Below, piece after piece: positions 1-9,814 of a stretch of DNA of 64,000 nucleotides; positions within the stretch are counted from its first letter, which is position 1, and each line of letters begins with the position of its first letter. The notes beneath the pieces are model-generated. The model had not been told where the DNA came from and searched no databases. It saw nothing but the letters and a program-made list of their open reading frames with translations. Made by a program: the position numbers and the translations under genes. The stretch comes from Miscanthus floridulus (lineage: Eukaryota; Streptophyta; Magnoliopsida; Poales; Poaceae), in the NCBI RefSeq assembly GCF_019320115.1, contig NC_089588.1:117760904-117824903 (forward strand). The letters run 5' to 3'.

Positions 1-407
1 TAAAAACCATTTTAGTTTCTAGATTTGGAGCTTGATAATAGCCGCATACATGCGCCCCATTGATGGCCACGTCGTCGCACCACTCATCAGTCATCCTCCG
101 GGGGCCGGCACTGCCCATCACTCTTGGCTCGTGCCCTTTCACAGGTATGGTAGTCGTAGTGCTACAATGCAAGAGATCTAGCGTGTAGATGGAGAGTAAA
201 ATTACGATGTGTGATGAACACTGAAGTTCACCGTGACAAATTAAGACTCGTTCGTCAGGCAGCTGGCAAAAACATAGAGCGATATAGACTACTTAACATC
301 AATTGAAAGGACGATCGAGATTGTTTCTGACTTGGTCCTTGCGTGCACAGGCAGAGGATTGGATAACAATTACACGTGTGTGCGTGTGGCTGTGTGCTGA
401 TAGTTGA

Positions 408-535
408 GTTCGTTGCGTGTAAACGAACGTAAGCTACTTAATTGAGCTTGTAACACGTGTATATATGCAGCATGTGCTACATATAGTTGATGTGTTCGTT
501 GCGTGTAAACGAACCTCAGCTACTTAATTGAGCTT
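408..535. repeat. Pair of ~42-bp direct repeats, each with an inner palindrome
   Basis: GTTCGTTGCGTGTAAACGAA starts at 408 and again at 494. In both copies a few bases later comes AGCTACTTAATTGAGCTT. The copies are 86 bases apart. Each contains the inverted pair GTTCG...CGAAC, and the second motif is itself partly palindromic (AGCT..AATT..AGCT). The cause is unknown; it may be a local tandem duplication. Confidence 0.7.
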
Positions 536-565
536 TTCTTGTGGTGTTACTCATTCCGCACATCA

Positions 566-802
566 AAGAATACAATTCAAGTACAATACTAAATTAAAAT
601 ATCTTAAATTTAACTAAATATATATAAAGAATATGAATAGTACGTGATAATATAAAATCTGTATCTTTGAATTTATCACGAGATATACTTTTATAATATA
701 CTTATTTGAAATATAAACATTAATGGTTTTATCTATACATTTGATCAACCTTTAATCACTTTAATAAAAATACATCTAGAATTGTATCTTTTTAGACCAA
801 AA
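566..802. mobile_element. Possible eroded MITE
   Basis: Imperfect inverted ends are visible: a motif like AGAATACAATTCAAGTACA near 566, and the reverse complement of AGATACAATTCTAGATGTA near 775-800. The inside is AT-rich with TTTGATCAACC, a sequence type common in Stowaway-like elements. No clear target duplication was found, so the call is weak. Confidence 0.3.
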
Positions 803-1127
803 TAGTAATATATAATCGTCCATTGCCTTATCTAGTAAGTAGCTTGCAACGACTTCTTTGATGTGACAGTCATCAACAGCTAACCGTATCTTCACATTTG
901 ACTTTGTAAGGGGATCAAACAACAAGCCATGCAAGCAACTCCTACATGCATGTGTGCTCTTCTGCCATCCATATATATGATCATCAGTTCATCACCCTAA
1001 CCAATGACCATTACATGCATACATGCAAAATCCTTAGTATGCCAACAAAGAAACTACTATTAGCACCAAAAAAAACAAAAACCGCCTCATTCAACGAGCA
1101 CAATTAAGCTGCTGAGACTGATCCACG

Positions 1128-2101
1128 ATGCTGCCCCGTGGCGCCATTGATAAAAGCATCAGCCACATCCTGGGCGGGGTGTTGTTCTCAGGCCTCGGCC
1201 TGTGGCATCTCTTCAACCACATCCGGCTCTTCGTCTCCCTAGCCCCGACATCCTCCTCCTCATCGTACGTCGCACCAGCGTGGTTCCCGGCGCCACGGGT
1301 CCGCCACCTCGAGCTCATCGTCATGCTCGCTGGCGGCATCTACGGGTTCGCCACCCAGATGCTGGCCTACTCGCCGATGCCGTTCCGCGCCGACGGCTCC
1401 ATCCCGCCGGAGCGCCTGCCCAACCACGAGCACGCCATCATGTACGCCTCGCTCCTCGTCTACGCCGGCTCCGCCATCTACCTCGACCGCAACCGCTCCC
1501 CCAGCCGCCGCCACACGACGCTCTCTATGCTCCTCCTGGCGGCGCTCTTCGCGCAGGAGCTGTTCGTGTTCCACGTCCACTCCACGGACCACGCGGGAGT
1601 CTAGGGCCGGCTCCACTGGTTCCTGCAGGCCGCCGCGGGGGCCTGCCTCGCCACCGCGCTCCTCGGCGCCGCCGCCGGCGGCCTTCCCGCGGAGCTTCAG
1701 TTCGCGGTGAGCCTCGTCCGGTCCGCGTCGCTCGCTTTCCAGGGGCTGTGGGGCGTCGTCATGGGCGTCGCGTGGATCCCCGGGATGGCTCCCAAGGGGT
1801 GCTCCCTCGAGGACGGCGGCGTCAGCCTGCGCTGCGACGGCGAGGACAGCCTGCGACATGCTGTGGCTGTTGTAAACCTGCAGTTCGGATGGTGCTTCGT
1901 CCTCGTGACGCTGTTTGTCCTCGGGCTTTACGTGTACGTGTGCAAAAAGTATCCAGCTGGGTCTGGGGAGTTATACGGGGGACTGCCGGAAGCGGAAGCT
2001 GCAGACGAGGACGACGACCACCACAACATGAAGACGCGCGCAGCTGTAAGCAGGCGGTGCACGACGTGCATGAGTTCACGTCCATGGAGATCGAGGTCTA
2101 G
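1128..2101 (+). pseudogene. DUF716 / TMEM45-family membrane protein gene, broken
   Basis: The family consists of multi-pass membrane proteins of unclear biochemical role; some plant members are linked to pathogen response. The start at 1128 opens MLPRGAIDKS and leads into a membrane segment with the family motif GLWHLFNHIRL. Later come GFATQMLAYSPMPFR, NHEHAIMYASLLVYAGSAIY and FVFHVHSTDHAGV, followed by two more hydrophobic segments (to about 1950) and an acidic tail. There is no intron. Two lesions are visible. TAG at 1602-1604 replaces the Glu expected after HAGV (GAG to TAG), yet the same frame stays open for another 420 bases. Near 2030-2060 the frame must shift to reach the natural-looking end EFTSMEIEV and stop TAG at 2099-2101. 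A copia element begins two bases after that stop. It is probably a recent pseudogene; a sequencing error at either lesion cannot be excluded. Confidence 0.8.
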
Positions 2102-2103
2102 TA
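2099..2103. repeat. Left target-site duplication TAGTA of the copia element
   Basis: TAGTA here is repeated exactly at 7568-7572, just outside the other LTR. Its first three bases are the stop codon of the DUF716-like gene, so that gene's former 3' UTR now resumes at 7568. Confidence 0.95.
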
Positions 2104-2536
2104 TGTTGGTGTAAGCCAGCTGCACGATGACGTGGTGAAGCGAGGAGGAGCGCTGGACAGCCGTGAAGGCGGGAAAGACAAGAATTCAAATTCATGTCTG
2201 GAGCGTGAGCGATTGGCGCAGCCTGGAGGTGGTGACCGCGTCCACGGCGCGTTCTGGAGCCGGCAGTTACACTGACATCCCTTTGTATCACGTTTTTATG
2301 GTGTCTGTGTGCATCACAGTGTGTATTAGCTATTGGTATAAATAGCTGGTGTTTGGTGTGCATGTTAGCGCCTTGGTTATGTTGTAACCGTGTTTGTAAT
2401 CGAACATCTAAATAGTGAAAAGGGGCACTGTCATGCCTGGTGATTGCCGTGGGTGTTCATCGTGCTCATGCGCGTTCTTGTGATTTAGGCTTAGCCACCG
2501 TGTGATTTGCTTGTGATTGTTGATCTTGTGCTAACA
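2104..2536 (+). repeat. Copia 5' LTR
   Basis: It begins TGTTGGTGTAAG and ends GTGCTAACA, with canonical TG...CA ends. A TATAAATA box lies at 2337-2344 and marks the likely start of the element's transcript downstream of it. Confidence 0.93.
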
Positions 2537-2538
2537 TC

Positions 2539-2550
2539 TGGTATCAGAGC
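2539..2550 (+). promoter_or_regulatory. Primer-binding site, initiator Met-tRNA type
   Basis: TGGTATCAGAGC sits two bases after the 5' LTR. It is complementary to the 3' end of plant initiator methionine tRNA, the usual primer of copia elements. Confidence 0.93.
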
Positions 2551-2586
2551 CATCAATCACCTGCAAAAGCATTGTGTGATCGTGCC

Positions 2587-3632
2587 ATGGGTGACCAGAG
2601 CGCCGGCGGCGGTGGCAGGAGCGGTGGTGATCGGATTACGTATCCGCCGGTCACCACAACCAATTATACAAGCTGGAGCATTCGCGTTCAGGCGATCATG
2701 GAGGATCAGGGCATTTGGGAGATCATGGAACCGTTGGGGGAGACGTCCGATCAGGGCGCGACGGTGGTTGCGGCGGTGAAGGTGAAGGACAAGAAGGCAC
2801 GGGCGCACTTACTCCAGTGCCTGCCCGACGATCTGCTAATGCAAGTCACGACAAAGAAGACCAGAAAGGAGGTCTGGGACTTGCTCAAGGCGAGGTTCGT
2901 CGGTGAGGAGCACATCAAGGAGAGGCGGTTGCAGAAGTTGAAAAGCGAATTCGGCGGCTTGCGGATGAGGGAGGAGGAGTTGGTCGATGTGTATGCTGGG
3001 AATCTGACAGGGATGTCGGTGAGGTATGCAAATCTAGGCGGCACATTGGATGACGCTGCACTGGTGAAGAAGCTCTTCGACACCGTGCCAGAGCGCTACA
3101 TCAACGTGGTCGCCAGGATCAAACAATTCTACGATCTCAAGAAGCTCGAGTTCGATGAAGCCATTGGGTGGTTGAAGGCATATGAGGAGCGCACCAAGTG
3201 GGGAGCGGTTTAAGGCATATGAGGAGCGCACCAAGCGGGGAGTGGGTGGTGCGAGGTCAGACACTGGCCAGGTGCTGCTGACGCAAGCTGAGTGGGAGGC
3301 TCGGCAAAAACGGACGGTCGGTGAGGCATCTAGGAAGAATCGTTCACAGGATAGCGGTGGCCGTGGACAGGGGTCCTGGCCGCGGTGGTGGTAGCGGTGG
3401 CCGGGGCAATCATGGAGAAGCTAGAAAGGATGGCGTGGGGAAGCGTGACAAGTGCCACATCAAGTCCTTCAAGTGTCATCTCTATGGGCACTATGCCAAC
3501 AGGTGCCCTGGCGAGAAGAAGAAGGAAGAAGAGGCGCACCATGTCAAGACGGTGGAGTATGAGCCTACAGTGCTGCTCGCTGAAATGGTGGATCCGGGAC
3601 AGCTCGAGCACCTGTTGTCGGAAAAGGTTTAG
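2587..3632 (+). pseudogene. Copia gag polyprotein, broken
   Basis: The frame from the ATG at 2587 (MGDQSAGGGG) encodes the copia gag domain: NYTSWSIRVQAIMEDQGIWE, then HLLQCLPDDLL and the EVWDLLKARFVG region. The frame ends at 3211-3213 because of a short tandem duplication (3174-3240) of the stretch encoding KAYEERTK. A basic region and one zinc knuckle follow in other frames (about 3460-3520). In the knuckle the first Cys of C-x2-C-x4-H-x4-C is Ser (SFKCHLYGHYANRC). Gag would form the virus-like particle; this copy cannot make a full one. Confidence 0.88.
3174..3244 (+). repeat. Short tandem duplication inside gag
   Basis: AAGGCATATGAGGAGCGCAC occurs at 3175 and again at 3212, followed in both by CAAG(T/C)GGGGAG. 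The duplicated length is about 37 bases, not a multiple of three, so it shifts the frame and creates the TAA at 3211. Confidence 0.85.
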
Positions 3633-5939
3633 GAGGAGTTGTGTCTGATTGAGGTGCATCTGGATACTGGGAACCCTGTGGTGAACTGTGGTACCTTGAT
3701 AATGGAGCCAGTAACCATATGATAGGTGATCATCAGAAATTCAGAGATTTAGACACCACTGTTGGTGGCAAGGTACATTTTGGAGATGGTTCTACAGTAG
3801 AAATTCGTGGTAGAGGTTCCATTTTATTTCAAGGCATTTCTGGAGATCAGTGGATACTGTTTGATATCTATTTCATTCCAAAGCTTAAGAGTAATCTTAT
3901 TAGTTTTGGTCAGTTGACTGAAATTGGGCATAGAATAGTGATGGATGATGATTTGATAGAAGTGACTGAGAGAAAAGAACAATGAGAATGATAATGAGAG
4001 TACAAAGAACTAGGAATAGATTGTACAAGATTGAGTTGAAAACTATAGAACCAGTGAGTTTTGTAGCCAATGTGGATAATGAGTCATGGTTGTGGCATGG
4101 CAGGCTTGGCCATGTCAATTTTCAGTCAACCAGGATATTGGTAGAAAAGGAGATGGCAGGGGGTTACCTCTGATTGAGCACCCAGATCAAGTTTTTCATT
4201 CTTGTTTAGCAGCAAAGCAAACAAGAAAATCCTTTCCACAATGTGCTAAGTGGAGGGCAGATGAGCTTTTAGAGTTGATTCAGGTTGATTTGTGTGGACC
4301 TATTACACCTGAAACGGTTTGTGGGAACAAGTATTTCATGCTATTAGTTGATGATTGTACTAGATGGATGACAGTGTCAATTGTAAAAACAAAAGACCAA
4401 GCTTTTAAGATGGATGACAGTGTCAATTTTGCATTTGTCAGGTTTAAGGCAGAGGTTGAGAATAGCTTGGGTCACAAAATTAAGATGGTGAGATCAGATA
4501 GAGGTGGTGATTTTTTTGCAACAACTTTTAGGGATGTATATGAGCAGGCTGGCATGAAAAGGCAGTTCACTGCACCCGACTCACCATAGCAAAATGATGT
4601 TGTTGAAAGAAGGAATAGGACTATTATGGAGATGGCTAGATCATTACTAAAATACATGAGTGTACCAGGATGTTTCTGGGGAGAAGCAGTGAGACACTCA
4701 GTGTACTCGTTGAACAGGTTGCCAACTAAAGTAATGGGGAGTAGAACTCCATTTGAGGGATGGTGTGGTAGAAAACCTCAACTTGGGCATCTAAAGGTAT
4801 TTGGGTGTAGAGCAAATGTCAGGCCAACAGTGTGACATTTGAAGAAGTTAGATGACAGGAGTGTGCCTATGATTTATTTTGGAGTTGAGGAGGGCAGCAA
4901 AGCTCATAGGTTGTATAATCCAAAATCCAAAAGAATTGTAGTCAGCAGAGATGTTGTCTTTAAAGAAGGAATAGCTTGGGAATGGAGCACTGAATTTGGT
5001 GAAAATTCAAAATTTGTAGTGGATGAGTCTGTGGGTGTTGTAGCTCAACCATGGACTGGTGTTGGTGTTGGTGGTGGTAATTAGCAAGATCACTCAGATG
5101 AGAATTCAGGGGGAGTAGGAGGTGCATTTGATGGTTTACAAACCACCGGTGAAGTGGCTGAGTCAGTTCAGCAAGGAACTGAGACATAGACTGACACTGT
5201 TCATTGTCAGACAACAGATGCAGAGTTAGCTCTAGCTCAAAATGCAGACTTGGATCAAGGTGATATGGACATGGGAGATTCAAGTGTCTATGATGAGGAA
5301 CCTTTGAGGTTTAGAAGCCTCAATGAAGTGTATCAGGATAGTGTGGAAGTGGAGTTAATTTTTGACACAAAAGTTGATGCACTATTAGCAGTGATGGAGG
5401 AACCTAACTGCTACAAAGAAGCATCTGGTGATTGAGATTGGGTGGCAGCTATGGAGAGTGAGATCCAATCCATCAACAAGAACAAGACATGGGAGTTGGT
5501 GAATTTACCAGCTGGTCACAAACCTATAGGATTGAAGTGGGTTTTCAAACTAAAAAGGAATGCAGATGGAGAGGTGGTGAAGCATAAAGCCAGATTGGTT
5601 GCCAAAGGATATGTACAAAAACAAGAAATTGATTTTGAGGAAGTGTTTTCTCTAGTGGCAAGGCGTGACACTATGAGACTAATTTTGGCCTTGGCAGCTA
5701 ACAGAGGTTGAGAGGTGCATCATCTAGATGTCAAAACTGCATTTCTCAATGGGGAACTTGCTAAAAATGTATATGTGTCTCAGCCAAAAGGGTTTGTGAA
5801 GAAAGGAAAGGAGCAGATGGTGCTTAAACTAAGAAAAGCTCTATATGGATTGAAACAAACTCCTAGAGCTTGGAATGTGAAGCTAGACAGCTGTCTGAAG
5901 AAACTTGGTTTTAGAAAATGTGTGACTGAACCGGCAGTT

Positions 5940-5971
5940 TACATCAAAGGAGCAGGCTTGTCAACTGTGAT
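5940..5971 (-). repeat. Flanking 32-bp duplication, left copy (SINE)
   Basis: The 32 bases at 5940-5971 (TACATCAAAGGAGCAGGCTT and the following 12) recur at 6135-6166 with one A/G difference. They bracket the SINE exactly, so they are best read as its target-site duplication, although 32 bases is long for one. Confidence 0.85.
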
Positions 5972-6134
5972 AAAGGGCAGACCTAGTGCTGGAGGCTCCC
6001 ACATGAGTGGATCTTGGGAAGGGAAAAACCGAGGCAAGCATTCCATCCGCAAAATCTACGGAGAGGCTGCTTCGAACCCGTGACCTAGTGACTCAGTGAG
6101 ACAGCTCTCTCACCATTGCACTAGGCCTGTCCAA
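5972..6134 (-). mobile_element. tRNA-derived SINE, minus orientation, inside the copia RT
   Basis: Read on the minus strand, this 163-base insert starts with a tRNA-like part: an A box like TAGTGCAATGG (6113-6123) and a B box GGTTCGAAGC (6069-6078), about 34 bases apart as in a Pol III promoter. The body runs on with GCTTGCCTCGG... and ends CTGGAGGCTCCCACATG-type sequence (complement) and a CTGCCCTTT tail. This resembles the grass Au-type SINEs from memory, which I cannot confirm. It interrupts the reverse transcriptase between KGAGLS and GLYVDDL. Confidence 0.8.
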
Positions 6135-7138
6135 TACATCAAAGGAGCAGGCTTGTCAGCTGTGATGATTGGTTTATATGTGGACGACTTGATAGTGACT
6201 AGTGGTGATCCAACAGAAATAGTAGCTTTCAAGGAGCAAATGACTTCAGTGTTTGAAATGAGTGATTTGGGTTTACTGTCATTCTATTTGGGAATTGAAG
6301 TTGAGCAGAAGAAAGACTACATAACTATCAAGAAAACTAGTTATGCCAAGAAAGTTTTGAGTCAGTTTGGAATGACTGACTGCAATGCCACTAAGTGTCC
6401 AATGGATCCAGGTGCTAATCTTGATGCAGATAAACAGGGAGAGAGAGGATTGATGCAACAGAGTATAGGAGAATCATTGGTTGTCTCAGGTATCTGTTGC
6501 ATACCAAACCAGATATTTCTTTCTCAGTGGGCATGGCTAGTAGGTTCATGGAGAAGCCTACTGTCAAGCATCTGAAAGTAGTGAAGCAAGTTTTGAGATA
6601 CTTGAAGGGCACTTTGAACTTTGGGTTAGTCTACACTCAAGAAGGTAAAGAGGAACTGTTAGTAGGGTATACTGATAGTGATGTTGGAGGTGATCTTGTG
6701 GGGAGAAGGAGCACTGGTGGAATGGCCTTCTATGTGAATGAGAGCCTAGTGACTTGGAATTCTCACAAGGAGAAAACAGTGCCACTGTCATCATGTGAAG
6801 CTGATTTTATGGCAGCAACAGCAGCAGCTAAGAAAGTTTTGTGGCTCAGGAATCTATTGGGAGAGCTCACTGGCACTCAGTCGAAGACAGTGACATTGAT
6901 GGTGCACAACAACTTAGCCATTGCTTTGATGAAAAACCCTGTGTTTCATGGCAGAAGCAGGCACATAGACATTAAGTACCATTTCATCAGGGAGTGTGTT
7001 GAGCATGGCCAGATTGTTGTGAAGAGGGTCGGGACTTTGGAGCAAAAGGCAGACTCTCTGACAAAGCCATTACCGGCGGTGAAGCTGGGGGTGATGAGGC
7101 ACCTGCTAGGTGTCCGAGAGCTTGAGGTGCATCAGGCC

Positions 7139-7150
7139 TAAGGGGGAGAT
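7139..7150 (+). promoter_or_regulatory. Copia polypurine tract
   Basis: AAGGGGGAGAT directly precedes the 3' LTR and is the expected plus-strand DNA primer. Confidence 0.9.
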
Positions 7151-7567
7151 TGTTGGTGTAAGTGGTGAAGCGAGGAGGAGCGCTGGACAACCGTGAAGGC
7201 GAAAAAGACAAGAATTCAAATTCAAGTCTGGAGCGTGAGTGGTTGGCGTAGCCTAGAGGTGGTGACCTGGCCCACGGCGTGTTCTGGAGCCGGCAGTTAC
7301 ACTAACATCCCTTTGTATCACGTTTTTATGGTTTCTGTGTGCATCATAGTGTGTATTAGCTATTGGTATAAATAGCCAGGTGTTTGGTGAGCATGTTTGC
7401 ACCTTGGTTATGTTGTAACCATGTTTGTAATCGAACATCTGAATAGTGAAAAGGGGCACTGTCATGTCTGGCGGTTGTCGTGGGTGTTCGTCGTGTTCAT
7501 GCACGTTCTTGTGATTTAGGCTTAGCCACCGTGTGATTTGCTTGTGATTGTTGATCCTATGCTAACA
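7151..7567 (+). repeat. Copia 3' LTR
   Basis: It begins TGTTGGTGTAAG and ends CTATGCTAACA. TATAAATA is at 7367-7374. It is followed by the target duplication TAGTA at 7568-7572. Confidence 0.93.
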
Positions 7568-7671
7568 TAGTATTCACAACTACGTTTCGCCGGCATATAT
7601 ATATGGATGTATTGGGTATGGATGTTCTTTCTTAATTATTTGAAACACTGGTCCATCAACTTGTGCTTTTT

Positions 7672-7765
7672 CACTACTACATTCTACCGCCGAGGCGGGC
7701 AAAATTGATTTCCTAGAGATGGGCAGAAAGTCTGCCTCTTGTTTAATGTCACTGTAAATCGAGAT
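7672..7765 (+). mobile_element. CACTA terminus remnant
   Basis: CACTACTAC at 7672 is followed within 25 bases by CCGAGGCGGGC. Both the nine terminal bases and the (C)CG(A)GGCGGGC motif match the ends of CACTA element C at 53132-63368. No partner end or internal part is seen nearby, so this is a fragment of the same or a related family. Confidence 0.5.
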
Positions 7766-7835
7766 TGTTGGAGGCGAAAATAGATTAAAATAAAAAAAGC
7801 CGTAAATCTGCTTGTAGGTATGTAGTGTGCTCTTG

Positions 7836-7935
7836 TACGTGGAGCTACTTTTTTTTTTTGAAAGAACAGGACTGGTTTTGAGCCCCTACTGAAGATAAAT
7901 TAAAGCTCAAAGAGTATTGTTACGTGGAGCTACTT
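7836..7935 (-). mobile_element. Short 5'-truncated LINE-like insertion with 15-bp target duplication
   Basis: TACGTGGAGCTACTT occurs at 7836-7850 and 7921-7935. Between them lies a 70-base insert that starts with a T run and, read on the minus strand, ends in a poly-A tail. A poly-A tail plus a long target duplication is the signature of target-primed reverse transcription. The insert is too short to assign to a family. Confidence 0.7.
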
Positions 7936-8123
7936 CGGCTTCCGCTTGTAGCAATGGTGCAGTGTGCTCCTGTAGAGCTGCTTCAGCACATTTGCAATCT
8001 GATCCATCTCCTTGACGGTTTCCTCCCGGGTTTGTTGTATGAGTCTTTTCTTGTAAAACCCTGCCATGTCCTGTGTGAGCTCTCATTGGATGACCATTCG
8101 TTCTTCAAGCTCATTATTAAGGA

Positions 8124-8392
8124 CATAATTCATGAATATAAGAGAACAAAACAAATCCATGTACATGGCAAGTTGTATATAAAAGATGTACATACATAAT
8201 TCATGAATACAAGAGAAGAAGAAAAATTCATGTACATGGCAAGTTGTATATAAAAGATTTACATAATTCATGAATACAAGAGAGAGAAAAAATCCATGTA
8301 CATGTCAGCTTTTATATAAAAGATGTACATAATTCATGAATACAAGAGAAGAAAAAATATCCATGTACATGGCAAGTTGTAAATACAAGCAA
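8124..8392. repeat. Four-unit tandem repeat, ~66-71 bp
   Basis: CATAATTCATGAATA starts units at 8124, 8195, 8262 and 8328, giving periods of 71, 67 and 66. Each unit continues with an A-rich stretch, CCATGTACATGGCAAGTTGT (varied in unit 3) and TATAAAAGAT. CATGTACATG and AATTCATGAATT-like parts are palindromic. The region is non-coding. Confidence 0.88.
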
Positions 8393-9814
8393 AGAAAAAA
8401 GTAGTTTGAATTGCTGCTGCCCTTTGTAGTTCTCCCCTTTTATTGTTTTCTGTTTCTTCTTCAGCTCTATTCACCTGGTAGTCTGCACAGTGCACTAGAA
8501 GGTACGGTACTGGCTAGCTAGCATGCAAGTAGTGGCACCGATCCATGCATTTGGCTAGATCATTAGGAACATATAGCCATGTAGGCAGCTAACAGGCAAC
8601 AATATATGCAATGCAATCCTCCATGCATCTTGCTTGCAGTTTTAATTTTAGATTACTGGAATATATACAACTTCACAATAAAATGAATGGATAAGCGATG
8701 GACAGTCAACGTGCAGGCTTAGATTGATATAGGATAGGATAGGAGTACAACTTACTGCAGCATTGCATATAACTATGGAAATAAGACGATCGCAACTTGT
8801 GGCAAATGAAAGAGTTTCCTGGATTCTAATGGGTTATCTATGACTGCCAGCCACTGCCAAGCCACTCACTGGGCACGGACGTGTAGCTCAGTGCCTCTGT
8901 GTCCTCCAGCCGCCTGTTGACATGTGTGTTAGTATGGCCCACAAGCAGTTGACAAGACACAGGACCAGGATTATCTGGGGCCTAATCGCGTGGCAACAAG
9001 CATTTACGGGCCTGTGTTCGGGCCTTAGATACTCATGGGCTGGCTGGGCTACTTGAGCAAGAAAAAAAAAAAGAACACGCTTCACAATCGAAGCTGGCGC
9101 AACGTTGCATGGGCGTCGGCGGACCTGTAATTCTAGCGCGTTGGCCGCCCACTGCACCTCGACGGCTCGCGGGCCAAATTCTTTTGCGCCTAAACAAACC
9201 ACGATATTTTGCTATTGAGAAGGTGTGGGCAATCATCAGAACATGAATTTTGATAGGTCTAAACGAAATGCAGGGGTGGGAATACCGGATTTTGTTGACT
9301 AGAGGTCATGATGGGACCCGCCGGTGGCTCTCCGCCTGTTGACATATGTAACCAATCCCCCAGACTACCCACTCATATACAAAACCAAATTTTCTCTTGC
9401 AAGCACGCTTTCAGAGGCCAAATCTATATGTCCTTTTGAATCAACAGTTCATTCTCATGCATCCCATCAGTAAATAAACATACAATCCATTGTCTTGTTT
9501 CGAAGAAATTAAGGATGGGATGAAGGGAGGAAGAAAAGCACAAACACACAATCTATCAGCGGGGATGACAGCACACACGGCACCTTGCGATCTGCAGTTT
9601 TGGTTACCATGTGAACGCCTTTCTTGGCTGCACGTTCACTGACTTATTGACTTGTCCCCCGATGCCTGTTTCACAGATGCATCGATTCACAAACATATAT
9701 ATGATCAAGGGTCAGTTATATGTCTTTACTGAAAATTAGTTACGTTATGGACGATGCAACATGCTCTCGTTGGATTAAAAAGTGAAGGCGGCCAAAAGAG
9801 ACTTACCATGCATC

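Larger units (their letters stand above)
1..1127. other. Upstream region of the DUF716-like gene, no gene seen
   Basis: This AT-rich stretch lies upstream of the DUF716-like gene and contains no convincing coding region. It probably includes that gene's promoter; TATATAT-like runs occur near 970-980, about 150 bases before the start codon. It also carries a pair of direct repeats at 408-449 and 494-535, and an AT-rich block around 566-802 that looks like an eroded MITE. Confidence 0.5.
3690..7140 (+). pseudogene. Copia pol polyprotein (protease, integrase, RT, RNase H), broken
   Basis: Domains in order: aspartic protease with DNGASNHM (about 3700-3725); the zinc-binding pre-integrase segment WHGRLGHVNF with a degenerate Cys part (about 4090-4220); the integrase core with LIQVDLCGPI, RSDRGGDFF and VVERRNRTIME (about 4270-4640); reverse transcriptase from NKTWELV through [25 protein letters not shown] and YVDDL (about 5470-6200); and RNase H with CEADFMAA and RHIDIKYHFIRE (about 6790-7000). 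In-frame stops occur at several points, for example after NVRPTV near 4832 and after AANRG near 5709, and several frame changes are needed. A SINE (5972-6134) splits the RT just before YVDD. The coding regions are recognisable but dead. Confidence 0.92.
2104..7567 (+). mobile_element. Ty1/copia LTR retrotransposon, full length but decayed
   Basis: The element has LTRs of 433 and 417 bases, a primer-binding site, gag, a pol read in the copia order (protease, integrase, reverse transcriptase, RNase H), a polypurine tract and a perfect 5-bp target duplication (TAGTA). Both LTRs start TGTTGG and end CTAACA. Between the LTRs I count by hand about 30 substitutions in roughly 415 aligned positions, mostly transitions, plus a 17-base block (CCAGCTGCACGATGACG) present only in the 5' LTR. 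Gag and pol carry several stops and frame changes, and a SINE interrupts the RT, so the copy is not autonomous. Confidence 0.95.
7573..9814. other. Intergenic region between the DUF716-like locus and the LRR gene
   Basis: It opens with what was the 3' flank of the DUF716-like gene. It holds a CACTA-end remnant, a short LINE tail with target duplication, and a four-unit tandem repeat. A minus-strand stretch at about 8104-7925 could encode a charged, coiled-coil-like peptide containing MAGFYKKRLIQQTREETVKE, but a stop lies upstream and I do not recognise it. I see nothing firm in 8400-9814. Confidence 0.5.

Noticed and set aside
1202..2101. 299-codon open frame overlapping the DUF716-like gene in another frame
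   Set aside because: Only its last ~20 codons look like real protein; the rest is arginine- and proline-rich shadow of the GC-rich true frame.
5972..6134. Possible functional tRNA gene
   Set aside because: A and B boxes are present but no full cloverleaf; it continues into a SINE body with target duplications.
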